Below are positions 1 through 5,853 of a stretch of 7,284 nucleotides of DNA, in pieces. This DNA is from an uncultured Lachnospiraceae bacterium (lineage in GTDB: Bacteria; Bacillota; Clostridia; Lachnospirales; Lachnospiraceae). The translations under genes were made by a program, and so were the position numbers. Below the pieces are notes generated by a model, which did not search any database, was not told the origin of the DNA, and worked only from the letters and a program-made list of their open reading frames with translations. The stretch lies in the NCBI GenBank assembly GCA_910578845.1, contig CAJTSL010000099.1, forward strand, positions 1-7,284. The letters run 5' to 3'. How positions within the stretch are numbered: position 1 is the stretch's first letter; every line of letters starts with the position of its first letter.

Positions 1-224
1 ATAGGAAAAATGGCAGGGTTTTGGTAGAGGGAATCAATAAGATCACCAAACATGAGAAGCCGTCGGCTGCCAATCAGAATGGCGGGATCGTCCAGAAAGA
101 AGCCCCGATTGATATTTCCAATGTTATGTATGTACACAAAGGGAAAGCAACCAGGATTGGTTTTAAATTTGAGAACGGAAAGAAAGTCCGTTTCGCAAAA
201 TCCACAGGCGACATCGTTGATTAA
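1..224 (+). CDS. rplX: 50S ribosomal protein L24 (uL24), 3' part
   Basis: This is the C-terminal part of uL24, an assembly-initiating protein of the large subunit that binds 23S rRNA. The window starts inside the gene; the first complete codon is at base 3, and about 73 residues are visible before the TAA. The family is usually about 102 residues, so roughly 30 N-terminal residues, including most of the KOW motif, lie upstream. Recognisable blocks are VEGINKITKHEKPS, then KEAPIDISNVMYVHKGKATRIG and a basic end with KKVRFAKSTGDIVD, all typical of bacterial L24. The TTG at position 21 is an internal leucine codon, not a start, because the reading frame with L24 similarity (RKNGRV) continues upstream to the edge. 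It is followed by rplE after 24 bases, the usual order in the spc operon. Confidence 0.96.
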   Translation, partial: RKNGRVLVEGINKITKHEKPSAANQNGGIVQKEAPIDISNVMYVHKGKATRIGFKFENGKKVRFAKSTGDIVD

Positions 225-230
225 TTCTAA

Positions 231-260
231 GGAAGGAGGTCTAAAAAGTTGAGTAGACTT
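231..260 (+). promoter_or_regulatory. rplE ribosome binding site and start-codon hairpin
   Basis: The Shine-Dalgarno sequence GGAAGGAGGT (231-240) lies 8 bases before the TTG start at 249 and decides that start. The next in-frame ATG, at 267, is 26 bases away, too far. AGGTCTA (237-243) can pair with TAGACTT (254-260), seven pairs including one G-U, leaving a 10-base loop that holds the TTG codon. The stem takes up the 3' end of the Shine-Dalgarno. The pairing is seen in the sequence; any regulatory use is inference. Confidence 0.6.
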
Positions 261-788
261 AAAAGTATGTATAAAGACGAGATCATAGATGCTATGATCA
301 AGAAGTTTGGATATAAGAATGTAATGGAAGTTCCGAAACTTGACAAGATCGTAATCAACATGGGCGTTGGTGAAGCAAAAGAAAATGCAAAAGTTTTGGA
401 AGCGGCAGTGAAAGATATGGAAACAATCACTGGACAGAAAGCAGTAATCACAAAAGCTAAGAACTCTATCGCTAATTTCAAGATCAGAGAAGGCCAGGCA
501 ATTGGCTGTAAGACGACGTTACGTGGCGATAAAATGTATGAGTTCCTTGATCGTTTGGTAAATCTTGCATTGCCTCGTGTGCGTGACTTTAGAGGCGTGA
601 ATCCTAATGCGTTTGATGGCAGAGGCAATTATGCACTGGGAATTAAAGAGCAGCTTATCTTTCCTGAGATCGAATATGATAAAATTGATAAGGTCAGAGG
701 TATGGATGTTATTGTCGTAACAACAGCTAAGACCGATGAAGAAGCTCGTGAATTATTAAGATTGTTCAATATGCCATTCGCTAAATAA
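249..788 (+). CDS. rplE: 50S ribosomal protein L5 (uL5)
   Basis: uL5 binds 5S rRNA and, with uL18, helps dock it into the central protuberance of the large subunit; it also contacts the P-site tRNA. The 179-residue length is the normal Gram-positive length. Family blocks seen are FGYKNVMEVPKLDKIVINMG near the N-terminus, TLRGDKMYEFLDRLVNLALP in the middle, the loop RVRDFRGVNPNAFDGRGNYA, and the C-terminal TTAKTDEEARELLRLFNMPFAK region. Translation starts at a TTG, chosen because a strong Shine-Dalgarno sits 8 bases upstream and because the residues MSRLKSMY match the expected N-terminus. The gene follows rplX by 24 bases and precedes rpsZ by 14 bases. A small hairpin covers the start region, which is where S8 represses the spc operon in Escherichia coli; whether this bacterium uses such control is not known. 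Confidence 0.98.
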   Translation: MSRLKSMYKDEIIDAMIKKFGYKNVMEVPKLDKIVINMGVGEAKENAKVLEAAVKDMETITGQKAVITKAKNSIANFKIREGQAIGCKTTLRGDKMYEFLDRLVNLALPRVRDFRGVNPNAFDGRGNYALGIKEQLIFPEIEYDKIDKVRGMDVIVVTTAKTDEEARELLRLFNMPFAK

Positions 789-802
789 AAGGAGGTAAAT
801 TC

Positions 803-988
803 ATGGCTAAGACAGCAATGAAGATAAAACAGCAGCGGAAACAGAAATTCTCAACAAGAGAATATAATCGTTGCAAAATTTGTGGTCGTCCACATGCTTA
901 TTTAAGAAAATACGGAATTTGCAGAATTTGCTTCCGTGAGTTAGCATATAAAGGCCAGATCCCTGGTGTCCGTAAAGCTAGCTGGTAA
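803..988 (+). CDS. rpsZ: 30S ribosomal protein S14 type Z (uS14, zinc-binding form)
   Basis: uS14 is a small-subunit head protein needed for 30S assembly. At 61 residues this is the short zinc-binding (C+) form, not the roughly 90-100-residue form that lacks cysteines. The four zinc ligands are visible as C24-x2-C27 and C40-x2-C43, in the contexts NRCKICGRPHAY and GICRICFRELA, and the protein ends with the family-typical GQIPGVRKASW. The ATG at 803 is preceded by AAAGGAGG (788-795 region) that overlaps the end of rplE. It is often named rpsN or rpsZ; no second copy is visible here. Bacteria with a zinc-type S14 sometimes encode a zinc-free paralog under zinc-limitation control elsewhere, which this window cannot show. 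The next gene, rpsH, follows after an unusually long 106-base spacer. Confidence 0.98.
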   Translation: MAKTAMKIKQQRKQKFSTREYNRCKICGRPHAYLRKYGICRICFRELAYKGQIPGVRKASW

Positions 989-989
989 A

Positions 990-1060
990 GGTTGAAAGCC
1001 TAGGGTCTTTCAACCGCGGGTTTGTTGCATACGTTTCCAAACCTGTAGGCTGAGGAAAGA
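990..1060 (+). promoter_or_regulatory. Candidate structured RNA in the rpsZ-rpsH spacer
   Basis: The 106-base spacer holds a perfect 9-base-pair hairpin, GGTTGAAAG (990-998) with CTTTCAACC (1007-1015), loop CCTAGGGT. Directly after it, GCGGGTTTG (1016-1024) pairs with CAAACCTGT (1038-1046), nine pairs with two G-U, and a 13-base loop. The loop bases CCTA (999-1002) are complementary to TAGG (1046-1049), and AGCCTA (997-1002) to TAGGCT (1046-1051), so a pseudoknot or an alternative fold is possible. TCTTTC (1006-1011) could also pair with GAAAGA (1055-1060) in place of the first stem. No T-run follows, so it is not a plain intrinsic terminator. It could be an r-protein binding site, a processing site, or have no function. 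Confidence 0.45.
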
Positions 1061-1094
1061 GCATCGTTATGAAAATAAGAAGGAGGCAATTCAA

Positions 1095-1496
1095 ATGACA
1101 ATGAGCGATCCTATTGCAGATATGCTTACAAGAATCCGTAATGCAAATACTGCAAAACATGATACAGTAGATGTGCCGTCATCCAAAATGAAATTAGCTA
1201 TTGCACAGATATTGTTGGATGAAGGTTATATTAAGAAATTTGATATGATAGATGATGGCAGCTTCAAGACAATCCATATTACCTTGAAATATGGCGAGGA
1301 TAAGAACGATAAGATTATCTCTGGCATCAAGAGAATCTCCAAACCGGGTCTTCGTGTGTATGCAGGTAAAGAAGATTTACCGAAGGTACTTGGCGGTCTT
1401 GGCATCGCGATTATTTCTACGAATCAGGGCGTTATAACTGATAAGAAGGCAAGAGAGCTACAGGTTGGTGGCGAAGTGCTTGCATTTGTATGGTAA
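1095..1496 (+). CDS. rpsH: 30S ribosomal protein S8 (uS8)
   Basis: uS8 binds 16S rRNA helix 21 early in assembly of the 30S platform. In Escherichia coli the same protein represses spc-operon translation by binding mRNA at the start of rplE; that is family knowledge, not something shown here. The 133-residue length is normal. The N-terminus MTMSDPIADMLTRIRNAN is the standard one, and the C-terminal signature GIAIISTNQGVITDKKAR (residues 103-120) followed by GGEVLAFVW contains the conserved STNxG RNA-contact motif at 108-112. The ATG at 1095 is preceded by AAGAAGGAGG (1077-1086); the second ATG at 1101 would place the Shine-Dalgarno further away and drop the conserved MT. The gene sits between two 106-base spacers, the longest inside the ribosomal-protein part of the window. 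Confidence 0.98.
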   Translation: MTMSDPIADMLTRIRNANTAKHDTVDVPSSKMKLAIAQILLDEGYIKKFDMIDDGSFKTIHITLKYGEDKNDKIISGIKRISKPGLRVYAGKEDLPKVLGGLGIAIISTNQGVITDKKARELQVGGEVLAFVW

Positions 1497-1602
1497 AAAT
1501 GTGAAGAGAAGTTCTTTATGAGCTGCAAAGCAATTCCATCGGGTTATGAAATAACAAACAATAGCGCATGACGCGCACAAATAAAATTAGGAGGGTACGG
1601 GC

Positions 1603-2145
1603 ATGTCACGTATAGGAAGAATGCCAATCGCAATTCCGGCAGGCGTAACTGTGGAAATTGCAGAAAATAATAAAGTGACTGTAAAAGGTCCAAAGGGAAC
1701 ACTTGAGAGAGTGCTTCCGTCGGAGATGGAAATCAAAGTGGAAGGTACGGAAGTTCATGTTACCAGACCAAATGACTTGAAGAAATTTAAATCATTACAT
1801 GGCCTGACAAGAACATTGATTAACAACATGGTAGTGGGTGTTACCGATGGATATGAGAAAAAACTTGAGGTTAACGGTGTTGGTTACAGGGCATCCAAAT
1901 CGGGAAAGGTCCTGACATTAAACTTAGGATATTCTCATCCGGTTGAGATGACGGATCCGGAAGGCATAGAGACTGTCATGGAAGGACAGAATATCATCAT
2001 CGTTAAAGGCATTGATAAAGAAAAAGTTGGCCAATTCGCTGCTGAAATCAGAGATAAGAGAAGACCGGAACCTTATAAGGGCAAAGGTATTAAATATGCT
2101 GATGAGACAATCAGACGTAAAGTTGGTAAGACTGGTAAAAAATAA
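1603..2145 (+). CDS. rplF: 50S ribosomal protein L6 (uL6)
   Basis: uL6 is a two-domain large-subunit protein that binds the sarcin-ricin loop region of 23S rRNA, near where translation factors act. The 180-residue length is standard. The N-terminal domain begins MSRIGRMPIAIPAGVTV, the KGPKGTLER turn is visible near residues 28-36, and the C-terminal domain carries NGVGYRA and LNLGYSHPV. The family signature PEPYKGKGIKYADE begins near residue 155, followed by a basic tail RRKVGKTGKK. The ATG at 1603 has AGGAGGGT (1589-1596) six bases upstream. The gene is separated from rpsH by a 106-base spacer and from rplR by 20 bases. Confidence 0.98.
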   Translation: MSRIGRMPIAIPAGVTVEIAENNKVTVKGPKGTLERVLPSEMEIKVEGTEVHVTRPNDLKKFKSLHGLTRTLINNMVVGVTDGYEKKLEVNGVGYRASKSGKVLTLNLGYSHPVEMTDPEGIETVMEGQNIIIVKGIDKEKVGQFAAEIRDKRRPEPYKGKGIKYADETIRRKVGKTGKK

Positions 2146-2165
2146 GAGATAAGGAGAGTATAAAA

Positions 2166-2534
2166 ATGGTTAGTAAAGAATCAAGATCAAAAATCCGTGT
2201 TAAGAAGCACAAAAGAATGCGTAACCATTTAAGTGGCACAGCACAAAGGCCACGTTTGGCGGTATTCAGAAGTAATAATCATATGTATGCTCAAATTATT
2301 GACGATACAGTTGGAAATACTTTGGTTGCAGCATCTACTCTTGAGAAAGAGATAAAAGCTGAACTAGAGAAGACCAATAACGTTGATGCAGCGGCATATT
2401 TAGGAACGGTGATTGCTAAGAGAGCAATTGAGAAAGGTATTAGCACAGTTGTTTTTGATAGAGGCGGCTTTATATACCAGGGTAAGATTGCAGCATTAGC
2501 TGATGCAGCCAGAGAAGCTGGATTAGAATTCTAA
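2166..2534 (+). CDS. rplR: 50S ribosomal protein L18 (uL18)
   Basis: uL18 binds 5S rRNA with uL5 and links it to the large subunit in the central protuberance. The 122-residue length is normal for Gram-positive bacteria. The N-terminus is strongly basic (SRSKIRVKKHKRMRNHLSG), the first of the usual features, followed by RPRLAVFRSNNHMYAQIIDD, then GTVIAKRAIEKGI and the near-invariant end FDRGGFIYQGKIAALADAAR plus EAGLEF. AAGGAGAG (2151-2158) lies 7 bases before the ATG. The stop codon TAA at 2532 overlaps the ribosome binding site of rpsE, so ribosomes ending here are well placed to reinitiate on rpsE. Confidence 0.98.
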   Translation: MVSKESRSKIRVKKHKRMRNHLSGTAQRPRLAVFRSNNHMYAQIIDDTVGNTLVAASTLEKEIKAELEKTNNVDAAAYLGTVIAKRAIEKGISTVVFDRGGFIYQGKIAALADAAREAGLEF

Positions 2535-2552
2535 GGAGGGAGAGAAAATCAC

Positions 2553-3062
2553 ATGAGACGTACAATCATTGATCCCAGTCAGTTGGAATTGACTGAAAAA
2601 GTTGTAACTATAAAGCGTGTTACTAAGGTTGTAAAAGGTGGTCGTAACTTCCGTTTCACAGCATTGGTAGTAGTAGGAGATGGCAATGGCCATGTTGGCG
2701 CGGGCCTCGGAAAAGCAACTGAAATCCCGGAGGCTATCCGTAAAGGAAAGGAAGACGCTATCAAGAATTTGGTATCGGTGGCGCTTGATCCTAATCATAG
2801 TATTACACATGATTTCATCGGAAAATTTGGTTCTGCTTCTGTTCTGTTAAAAAGAGCTCCTGAAGGTACTGGTATCATCGCAGGCGGCCCTGCGCGTATC
2901 GTATGTGAGCTGGCAGGTATTTCCAATATCCGTACAAAATCATTAGGCTCTAATAATAAGCAGAATGTTGTACTTGCTACGATTACAGGTCTTAGTCAGT
3001 TGAAGACTCCTGAAGAGGTGGCTAGAAACCGCGGTAAATCTGTGGAAGAAGTTATGTCTTAA
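2553..3062 (+). CDS. rpsE: 30S ribosomal protein S5 (uS5)
   Basis: uS5 sits at the mRNA entry side of the 30S subunit and affects decoding accuracy; changes in its N-terminal loop give spectinomycin resistance in several bacteria. The 169-residue length is standard. The N-terminal dsRNA-binding-like domain contains KRVTKVVKGGRNFRFTALVV (residues 21-40) and the signature VGDGNGHVGAGLGKATEIPE; the C-terminal domain has APEGTGIIAGGPARIVCELA. I see no deletion in the spectinomycin loop; T24 replaces the serine found in Escherichia coli, and this position varies naturally. AAGGAGGG (2533-2540) lies 12 bases before the ATG. Arginine codons are CGT (7), AGA (3) and CGC (1), the pattern expected for high expression. 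Confidence 0.98.
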   Translation: MRRTIIDPSQLELTEKVVTIKRVTKVVKGGRNFRFTALVVVGDGNGHVGAGLGKATEIPEAIRKGKEDAIKNLVSVALDPNHSITHDFIGKFGSASVLLKRAPEGTGIIAGGPARIVCELAGISNIRTKSLGSNNKQNVVLATITGLSQLKTPEEVARNRGKSVEEVMS

Positions 3063-3108
3063 ATGGAAATCAGATGTAGAGGGCTGAGAAAGGAGCAGGG
3101 ATAGAGAA

Positions 3109-3303
3109 ATGGCAGAGAATAATGAGAAAACATTAAAAATTACATTAATGAAGTCTACTATAGGCCAAGTTCCGAAAGCCAGGGCGACCGTTGCGGCAAT
3201 GGGACTTCGGAAAATAGGACAGACGGTTGAATTACCTGACAATGGCGCTACCCGGGGACAGATCCAGAGGGTAAGACATATGGTCAAGGTGGAAGAAGCA
3301 TAA
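3109..3303 (+). CDS. rpmD: 50S ribosomal protein L30 (uL30)
   Basis: uL30 is a small peripheral large-subunit protein, absent from some bacterial lineages. The 64 residues compare with about 58-60 in most homologs; the extra residues are a short N-terminal extension (MAENNEK). The core LKITLMKSTIGQVPKARATV, then GLRKIGQTVELPDN and RGQIQRVRHMVKVEE matches the single ferredoxin-like fold domain. The nearest Shine-Dalgarno, AAAGGAG (3089-3095), is 13 bases from the ATG, longer than for its neighbours; no other in-frame start fits better. Its arginine codons are AGG (2), CGG (2) and AGA (1) with no CGT, unlike rpsE next to it. It lies between spacers of 46 and 42 bases. Confidence 0.97.
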   Translation: MAENNEKTLKITLMKSTIGQVPKARATVAAMGLRKIGQTVELPDNGATRGQIQRVRHMVKVEEA

Positions 3304-3345
3304 GCGCCTATGATTCGGCAGGCTTAGGAAAGGAGAAAGTGAAAA

Positions 3346-3786
3346 ATGGAATTATCAAATTTAAGGCCCGCAGAGGGATCCAAGCACAGTGATAATTTTA
3401 GAAGAGGACGTGGACATGGTTCAGGAAACGGCAAGACAGCCGGTAAGGGACATAAAGGCCAGAAAGCACGTTCCGGCGCACCGAGAATAGGCTTCGAAGG
3501 TGGTCAGATGCCTTTATACAGACGTATTCCGAAGAGAGGGTTCAAATGCAGAAACTCTAAGGAGATCGTAGCGATTAATGTAAGTGCATTAGAGGTATTT
3601 GATAACGGCGCTACAGTTGATATTGATGTGTTAAAGGAAAGAGGAATTATTAAGAATCCACGCGACGGCGTGAAGATCCTTGGAAACGGAGAATTGACTA
3701 AGAAGCTCGATGTAAAAGTAAATGCATACAGCGCATCTGCAAAAGAGAAAATCGAGTCACTTGGTGGAACAGCAGAGGTGATGTAA
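3346..3786 (+). CDS. rplO: 50S ribosomal protein L15 (uL15)
   Basis: uL15 is a late-assembling large-subunit protein with a long basic extension reaching into the rRNA core. The 146-residue length is standard. The N-terminal part is rich in glycine and basic residues (RRGRGHGSGNGKTAGKGHKG, then FEGGQMPLYRRIPKRGF), and the globular C-terminal domain carries the family signature region KILGNGELTKKLDVKVNAYS followed by ASAKEKIESLGG. The ATG at 3346 follows GGAAAGGAG (3327-3335) at about 10 bases. The stop TAA shares its last A with the ATG of secY (TAATG), so the two are probably translationally coupled. Confidence 0.98.
   Translation: MELSNLRPAEGSKHSDNFRRGRGHGSGNGKTAGKGHKGQKARSGAPRIGFEGGQMPLYRRIPKRGFKCRNSKEIVAINVSALEVFDNGATVDIDVLKERGIIKNPRDGVKILGNGELTKKLDVKVNAYSASAKEKIESLGGTAEVM
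3775..3782 (+). promoter_or_regulatory. secY ribosome binding site inside rplO
   Basis: GAGGTGAT is an eight-base perfect complement to the 16S rRNA 3' end. It lies within the last codons of rplO and just before the TAATG stop/start overlap, so secY has its own strong loading site as well as possible reinitiation by ribosomes leaving rplO. Confidence 0.8.
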
Positions 3787-5099
3787 TGTTTACAACCCTA
3801 AAGAATGCTTTCAAAATCAAAGAATTAAGGAAAAAGATATTTTTTACATTCGCGATGTTGGTTGTGATCCGTCTTGGGTCACAGCTTCCTGTCCCTGGGG
3901 TGGACAGAACCTATTTTGCAAGATGGTTCGAATCCCAGACCGGGGATGCGTTCAATTTCTTTGATGCTTTTACCGGTGGTTCCTTTTTGAACATGTCGAT
4001 ACTGGCATTGAACATTACGCCATATATCACATCGTCTATTATCATGCAGCTTCTGACAATTGCAATTCCGAAGCTCGAAGAGATACAGAAGGATGGAGAA
4101 GATGGCAGGAAGAAGATCGCATCTATTACGCGCTATGTAACTGTAGGCCTTGCTTTGATTGAGTCATCAGCTATGGCAATTGGTTTTGGGCGTCAGGGAT
4201 TACTGGAAACTTATAATGTTTTTAATATCATTACAGTTATTGCAGCGTTGACTGCAGGCAGCGCATTCCTGATGTGGATAGGTGAGCGGATCACGGAGAA
4301 TGGCGTGGGAAATGGTATCTCCATTGTCCTGACGATCAATATCATCTCCCGTATGCCGCAGGATATCACGACATTGTTCGAGCAGTTTGTCCTGCATAAG
4401 CCGATTGCGAAAGCAGTTGTAGCAGCTTTGATTATTTTTGCAATTATTATCGGAATGGTAGTTCTTGTCATTATATTAAATGATGGCGTAAGGCGGATCC
4501 CGGTACAATATGCTAAGAAGATACAGGGAAGGAAGATGGTCGGCGGGCAATCGACGAACATCCCGTTAAAAGTGAATACTTCCGGTGTCATCCCGGTTAT
4601 TTTCGCATCTTCCCTGATGCAGCTTCCGATTTTTATTTCTTCTTTGTTTTCCTTTAATGGGACAGGGATCTGGGGAGAAATTATGAAAGGGTTAAATTCC
4701 AGCAACTGGTGTAACCCGAATCAACCGGCTTATTCTATAGGATTGGTTGTATATATTGTATTAGTGATTCTCTTCGCATACTTCTATACTTCCATTACGT
4801 TTAATCCGCTTGAAGTGGCTGATAACATGAAGAGACAGGGAGGCTTTATTCCGGGAATCCGTCCGGGCAAGCCGACGAGTGAGTATCTGACCAAAATATT
4901 GAATTATATTATTTTCATTGGCGCAGTCGGCCTTACGATTGTATGTGTAGTGCCATATTTCTTTAATGGCATATTCGGGGCACAGGTTTCCTTTGGCGGA
5001 ACAAGCCTTATCATTATCGTAAGCGTTGTGCTAGAGACAATGAAGCAGATCGAGTCTCAAATGTTAGTCCGTAATTATAAAGGTTTTTTGAATGATTAA
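3786..5099 (+). CDS. secY: Protein translocase channel subunit SecY
   Basis: SecY is the pore-forming subunit of the SecYEG channel in the cytoplasmic membrane, passing unfolded proteins outward (with SecA) or into the membrane (with the ribosome). The 437-residue protein has the expected ten hydrophobic spans, roughly at 16-33, 76-95, 112-134, 144-164, 173-190, 208-231, 264-288, 315-337, 368-392 and 399-419, with the plug-like segment near 60-75. The first signature is seen in LNITPYITSSIIMQLL (75-90) and the second in WIGERITENGVGNGIS (164-179). The cytoplasmic loop GGFIPGIRPGKPT contains the conserved arginine (R359) needed for SecA-driven transport in Escherichia coli. The ATG overlaps the rplO stop by one base. 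A strong hairpin begins four bases after the stop. More rare-type codons (CGG, GGG, ATA) appear than in the ribosomal genes before it. Confidence 0.98.
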   Translation: MFTTLKNAFKIKELRKKIFFTFAMLVVIRLGSQLPVPGVDRTYFARWFESQTGDAFNFFDAFTGGSFLNMSILALNITPYITSSIIMQLLTIAIPKLEEIQKDGEDGRKKIASITRYVTVGLALIESSAMAIGFGRQGLLETYNVFNIITVIAALTAGSAFLMWIGERITENGVGNGISIVLTINIISRMPQDITTLFEQFVLHKPIAKAVVAALIIFAIIIGMVVLVIILNDGVRRIPVQYAKKIQGRKMVGGQSTNIPLKVNTSGVIPVIFASSLMQLPIFISSLFSFNGTGIWGEIMKGLNSSNWCNPNQPAYSIGLVVYIVLVILFAYFYTSITFNPLEVADNMKRQGGFIPGIRPGKPTSEYLTKILNYIIFIGAVGLTIVCVVPYFFNGIFGAQVSFGGTSLIIIVSVVLETMKQIESQMLVRNYKGFLND

Positions 5100-5102
5100 T
5101 AC

Positions 5103-5130
5103 GAGAAGAATCGCGGGTGCGATTCTTCTT
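5103..5130 (+). other. Strong intercistronic hairpin after secY
   Basis: AGAAGAATCGC (5104-5114) pairs perfectly with GCGATTCTTCT (5119-5129) around a GGGT loop, and a G-U pair (5103/5130) extends it to 12 pairs. It starts four bases after the secY stop. The bases after it are AGATTATAAG, with no run of T, so it does not look like an efficient intrinsic terminator for readthrough toward adk. It may lower or partly end transcription, protect the upstream mRNA 3' end, or mark a processing site; these are inferences. Confidence 0.6.
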
Positions 5131-5175
5131 AGATTATAAGGAAATTGACTAGACTGAAGACGAATGATGGATCAT

Positions 5176-5183
5176 GGAGGGAT
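5176..5183 (+). promoter_or_regulatory. adk ribosome binding site that fixes the start
   Basis: GGAGGGAT ends four bases before the ATG at 5188. Upstream in-frame ATGs at 5164 and 5167 have no comparable site, and this sequence would lie inside their coding region, so the start at 5188 is preferred. Confidence 0.85.
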
Positions 5184-5187
5184 AGGG

Positions 5188-5829
5188 ATGAAAATTATAA
5201 TGCTGGGCGCACCTGGTGCCGGGAAAGGCACGCAGGCACAGATGATTGCCGATAAGTATGGGATACCGCACGTTTCGACGGGCGATATTTTCCGTGAGAA
5301 TGTCAAAAACGGTACCGAGCTTGGCATGGAAGCTAAGAAGTATATGGATAGAGGCGCGCTCGTGCCCGATGAACTGACAGTCAAGATCCTTTTAGACAGG
5401 GTCGCACAGGATGATTGTAAGAATGGATACGTTTTGGACGGCTTCCCGAGGACAATCCCACAGGCGGAAGTCTTGGATAAAGCGATAAGAGAGCTTGGCG
5501 ACCAGATTGATTATGCGATTAATGTGGATGTACCGGATGAGAATATCATCAGGAGAATGTCCGGGAGACGTGCGTGCCTTGCTTGTGGCGCTACGTTCCA
5601 TTTAGAACATGTGCCGCCTAAGAAAGAAGGAATCTGTGACAGATGTGGCAAGGAGCTTGTGCTTCGTGATGACGATAAAGAGGAGACGGTGAAGAATCGT
5701 CTTTTGGTATACCATGAACAGACGCAGCCGTTAATTGATTTTTACACTGCGCAGAATATTTTGAAGACAGTGGATGGGACAGTGGATATGAAAGATGTCT
5801 TTACGGCAATTACGAATATCCTGGGTTAG
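5188..5829 (+). CDS. adk: Adenylate kinase
   Basis: Adenylate kinase interconverts ATP plus AMP with two ADP in the cytoplasm and is essential for nucleotide balance. From the ATG at 5188 the protein has 213 residues and begins MKIIMLGAPGAGKGTQA, where GAPGAGKGT (7-15) is the phosphate-binding loop. STGDIFR (30-36) and DGFPRT (84-89) are the AMP-binding and NMP-domain motifs. The long-type LID domain (about 126-163) has four cysteines, C130-x2-C133 and C150-x2-C153, a zinc site typical of Gram-positive enzymes. RDDDKEETVKNRL and YHEQTQPLIDFY complete the family pattern. An upstream in-frame ATG at 5164 would add eight residues that are not part of the family and lacks a good Shine-Dalgarno. 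The gene sits between secY and map as in other Firmicutes. Confidence 0.97.
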   Translation: MKIIMLGAPGAGKGTQAQMIADKYGIPHVSTGDIFRENVKNGTELGMEAKKYMDRGALVPDELTVKILLDRVAQDDCKNGYVLDGFPRTIPQAEVLDKAIRELGDQIDYAINVDVPDENIIRRMSGRRACLACGATFHLEHVPPKKEGICDRCGKELVLRDDDKEETVKNRLLVYHEQTQPLIDFYTAQNILKTVDGTVDMKDVFTAITNILG

Positions 5830-5853
5830 CTTGAAAGAAAGGTGTGTTTTGGA

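Noticed and set aside
21..224. A separate 67-residue gene starting at the TTG at 21
   Set aside because: The frame stays open to the window edge with L24-like residues, so this is the truncated 3' part of rplX.
227..628. Minus-strand open frame (133 codons) opposite rplE
   Set aside because: It lies antisense to a certain ribosomal-protein gene and has no recognisable family pattern.
978..1160. Minus-strand open frame crossing the rpsZ-rpsH spacer
   Set aside because: It overlaps the start of rpsH, has no convincing ribosome binding site or family resemblance, and is explained by chance.
3301..3326. Imperfect hairpin in the rpmD-rplO spacer (TAAG with CTTA, CCT with AGG)
   Set aside because: Seven pairs with a two-base bulge and a 10-base loop is weak, and it overlaps the rpmD stop; easily chance.
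3063..3345. Similar GGCTGAGAAAGGAGC-like stretches before rpsH, rpmD and rplO
   Set aside because: The shared part is mostly the Shine-Dalgarno with purine-rich flanks, expected in this kind of genome.
4211..4705. Long minus-strand open frame (164 codons) opposite secY
   Set aside because: It is antisense to a clearly conserved membrane protein gene; its hydrophobic content mirrors the secY codons. No independent evidence supports it.
5145..5190. A TTGACT sequence at 5145-5150 that could be a -35 element for a promoter before adk
   Set aside because: No TATAAT-like sequence lies 16-18 bases downstream; that region reads TGGATC and runs into the adk ribosome binding site.
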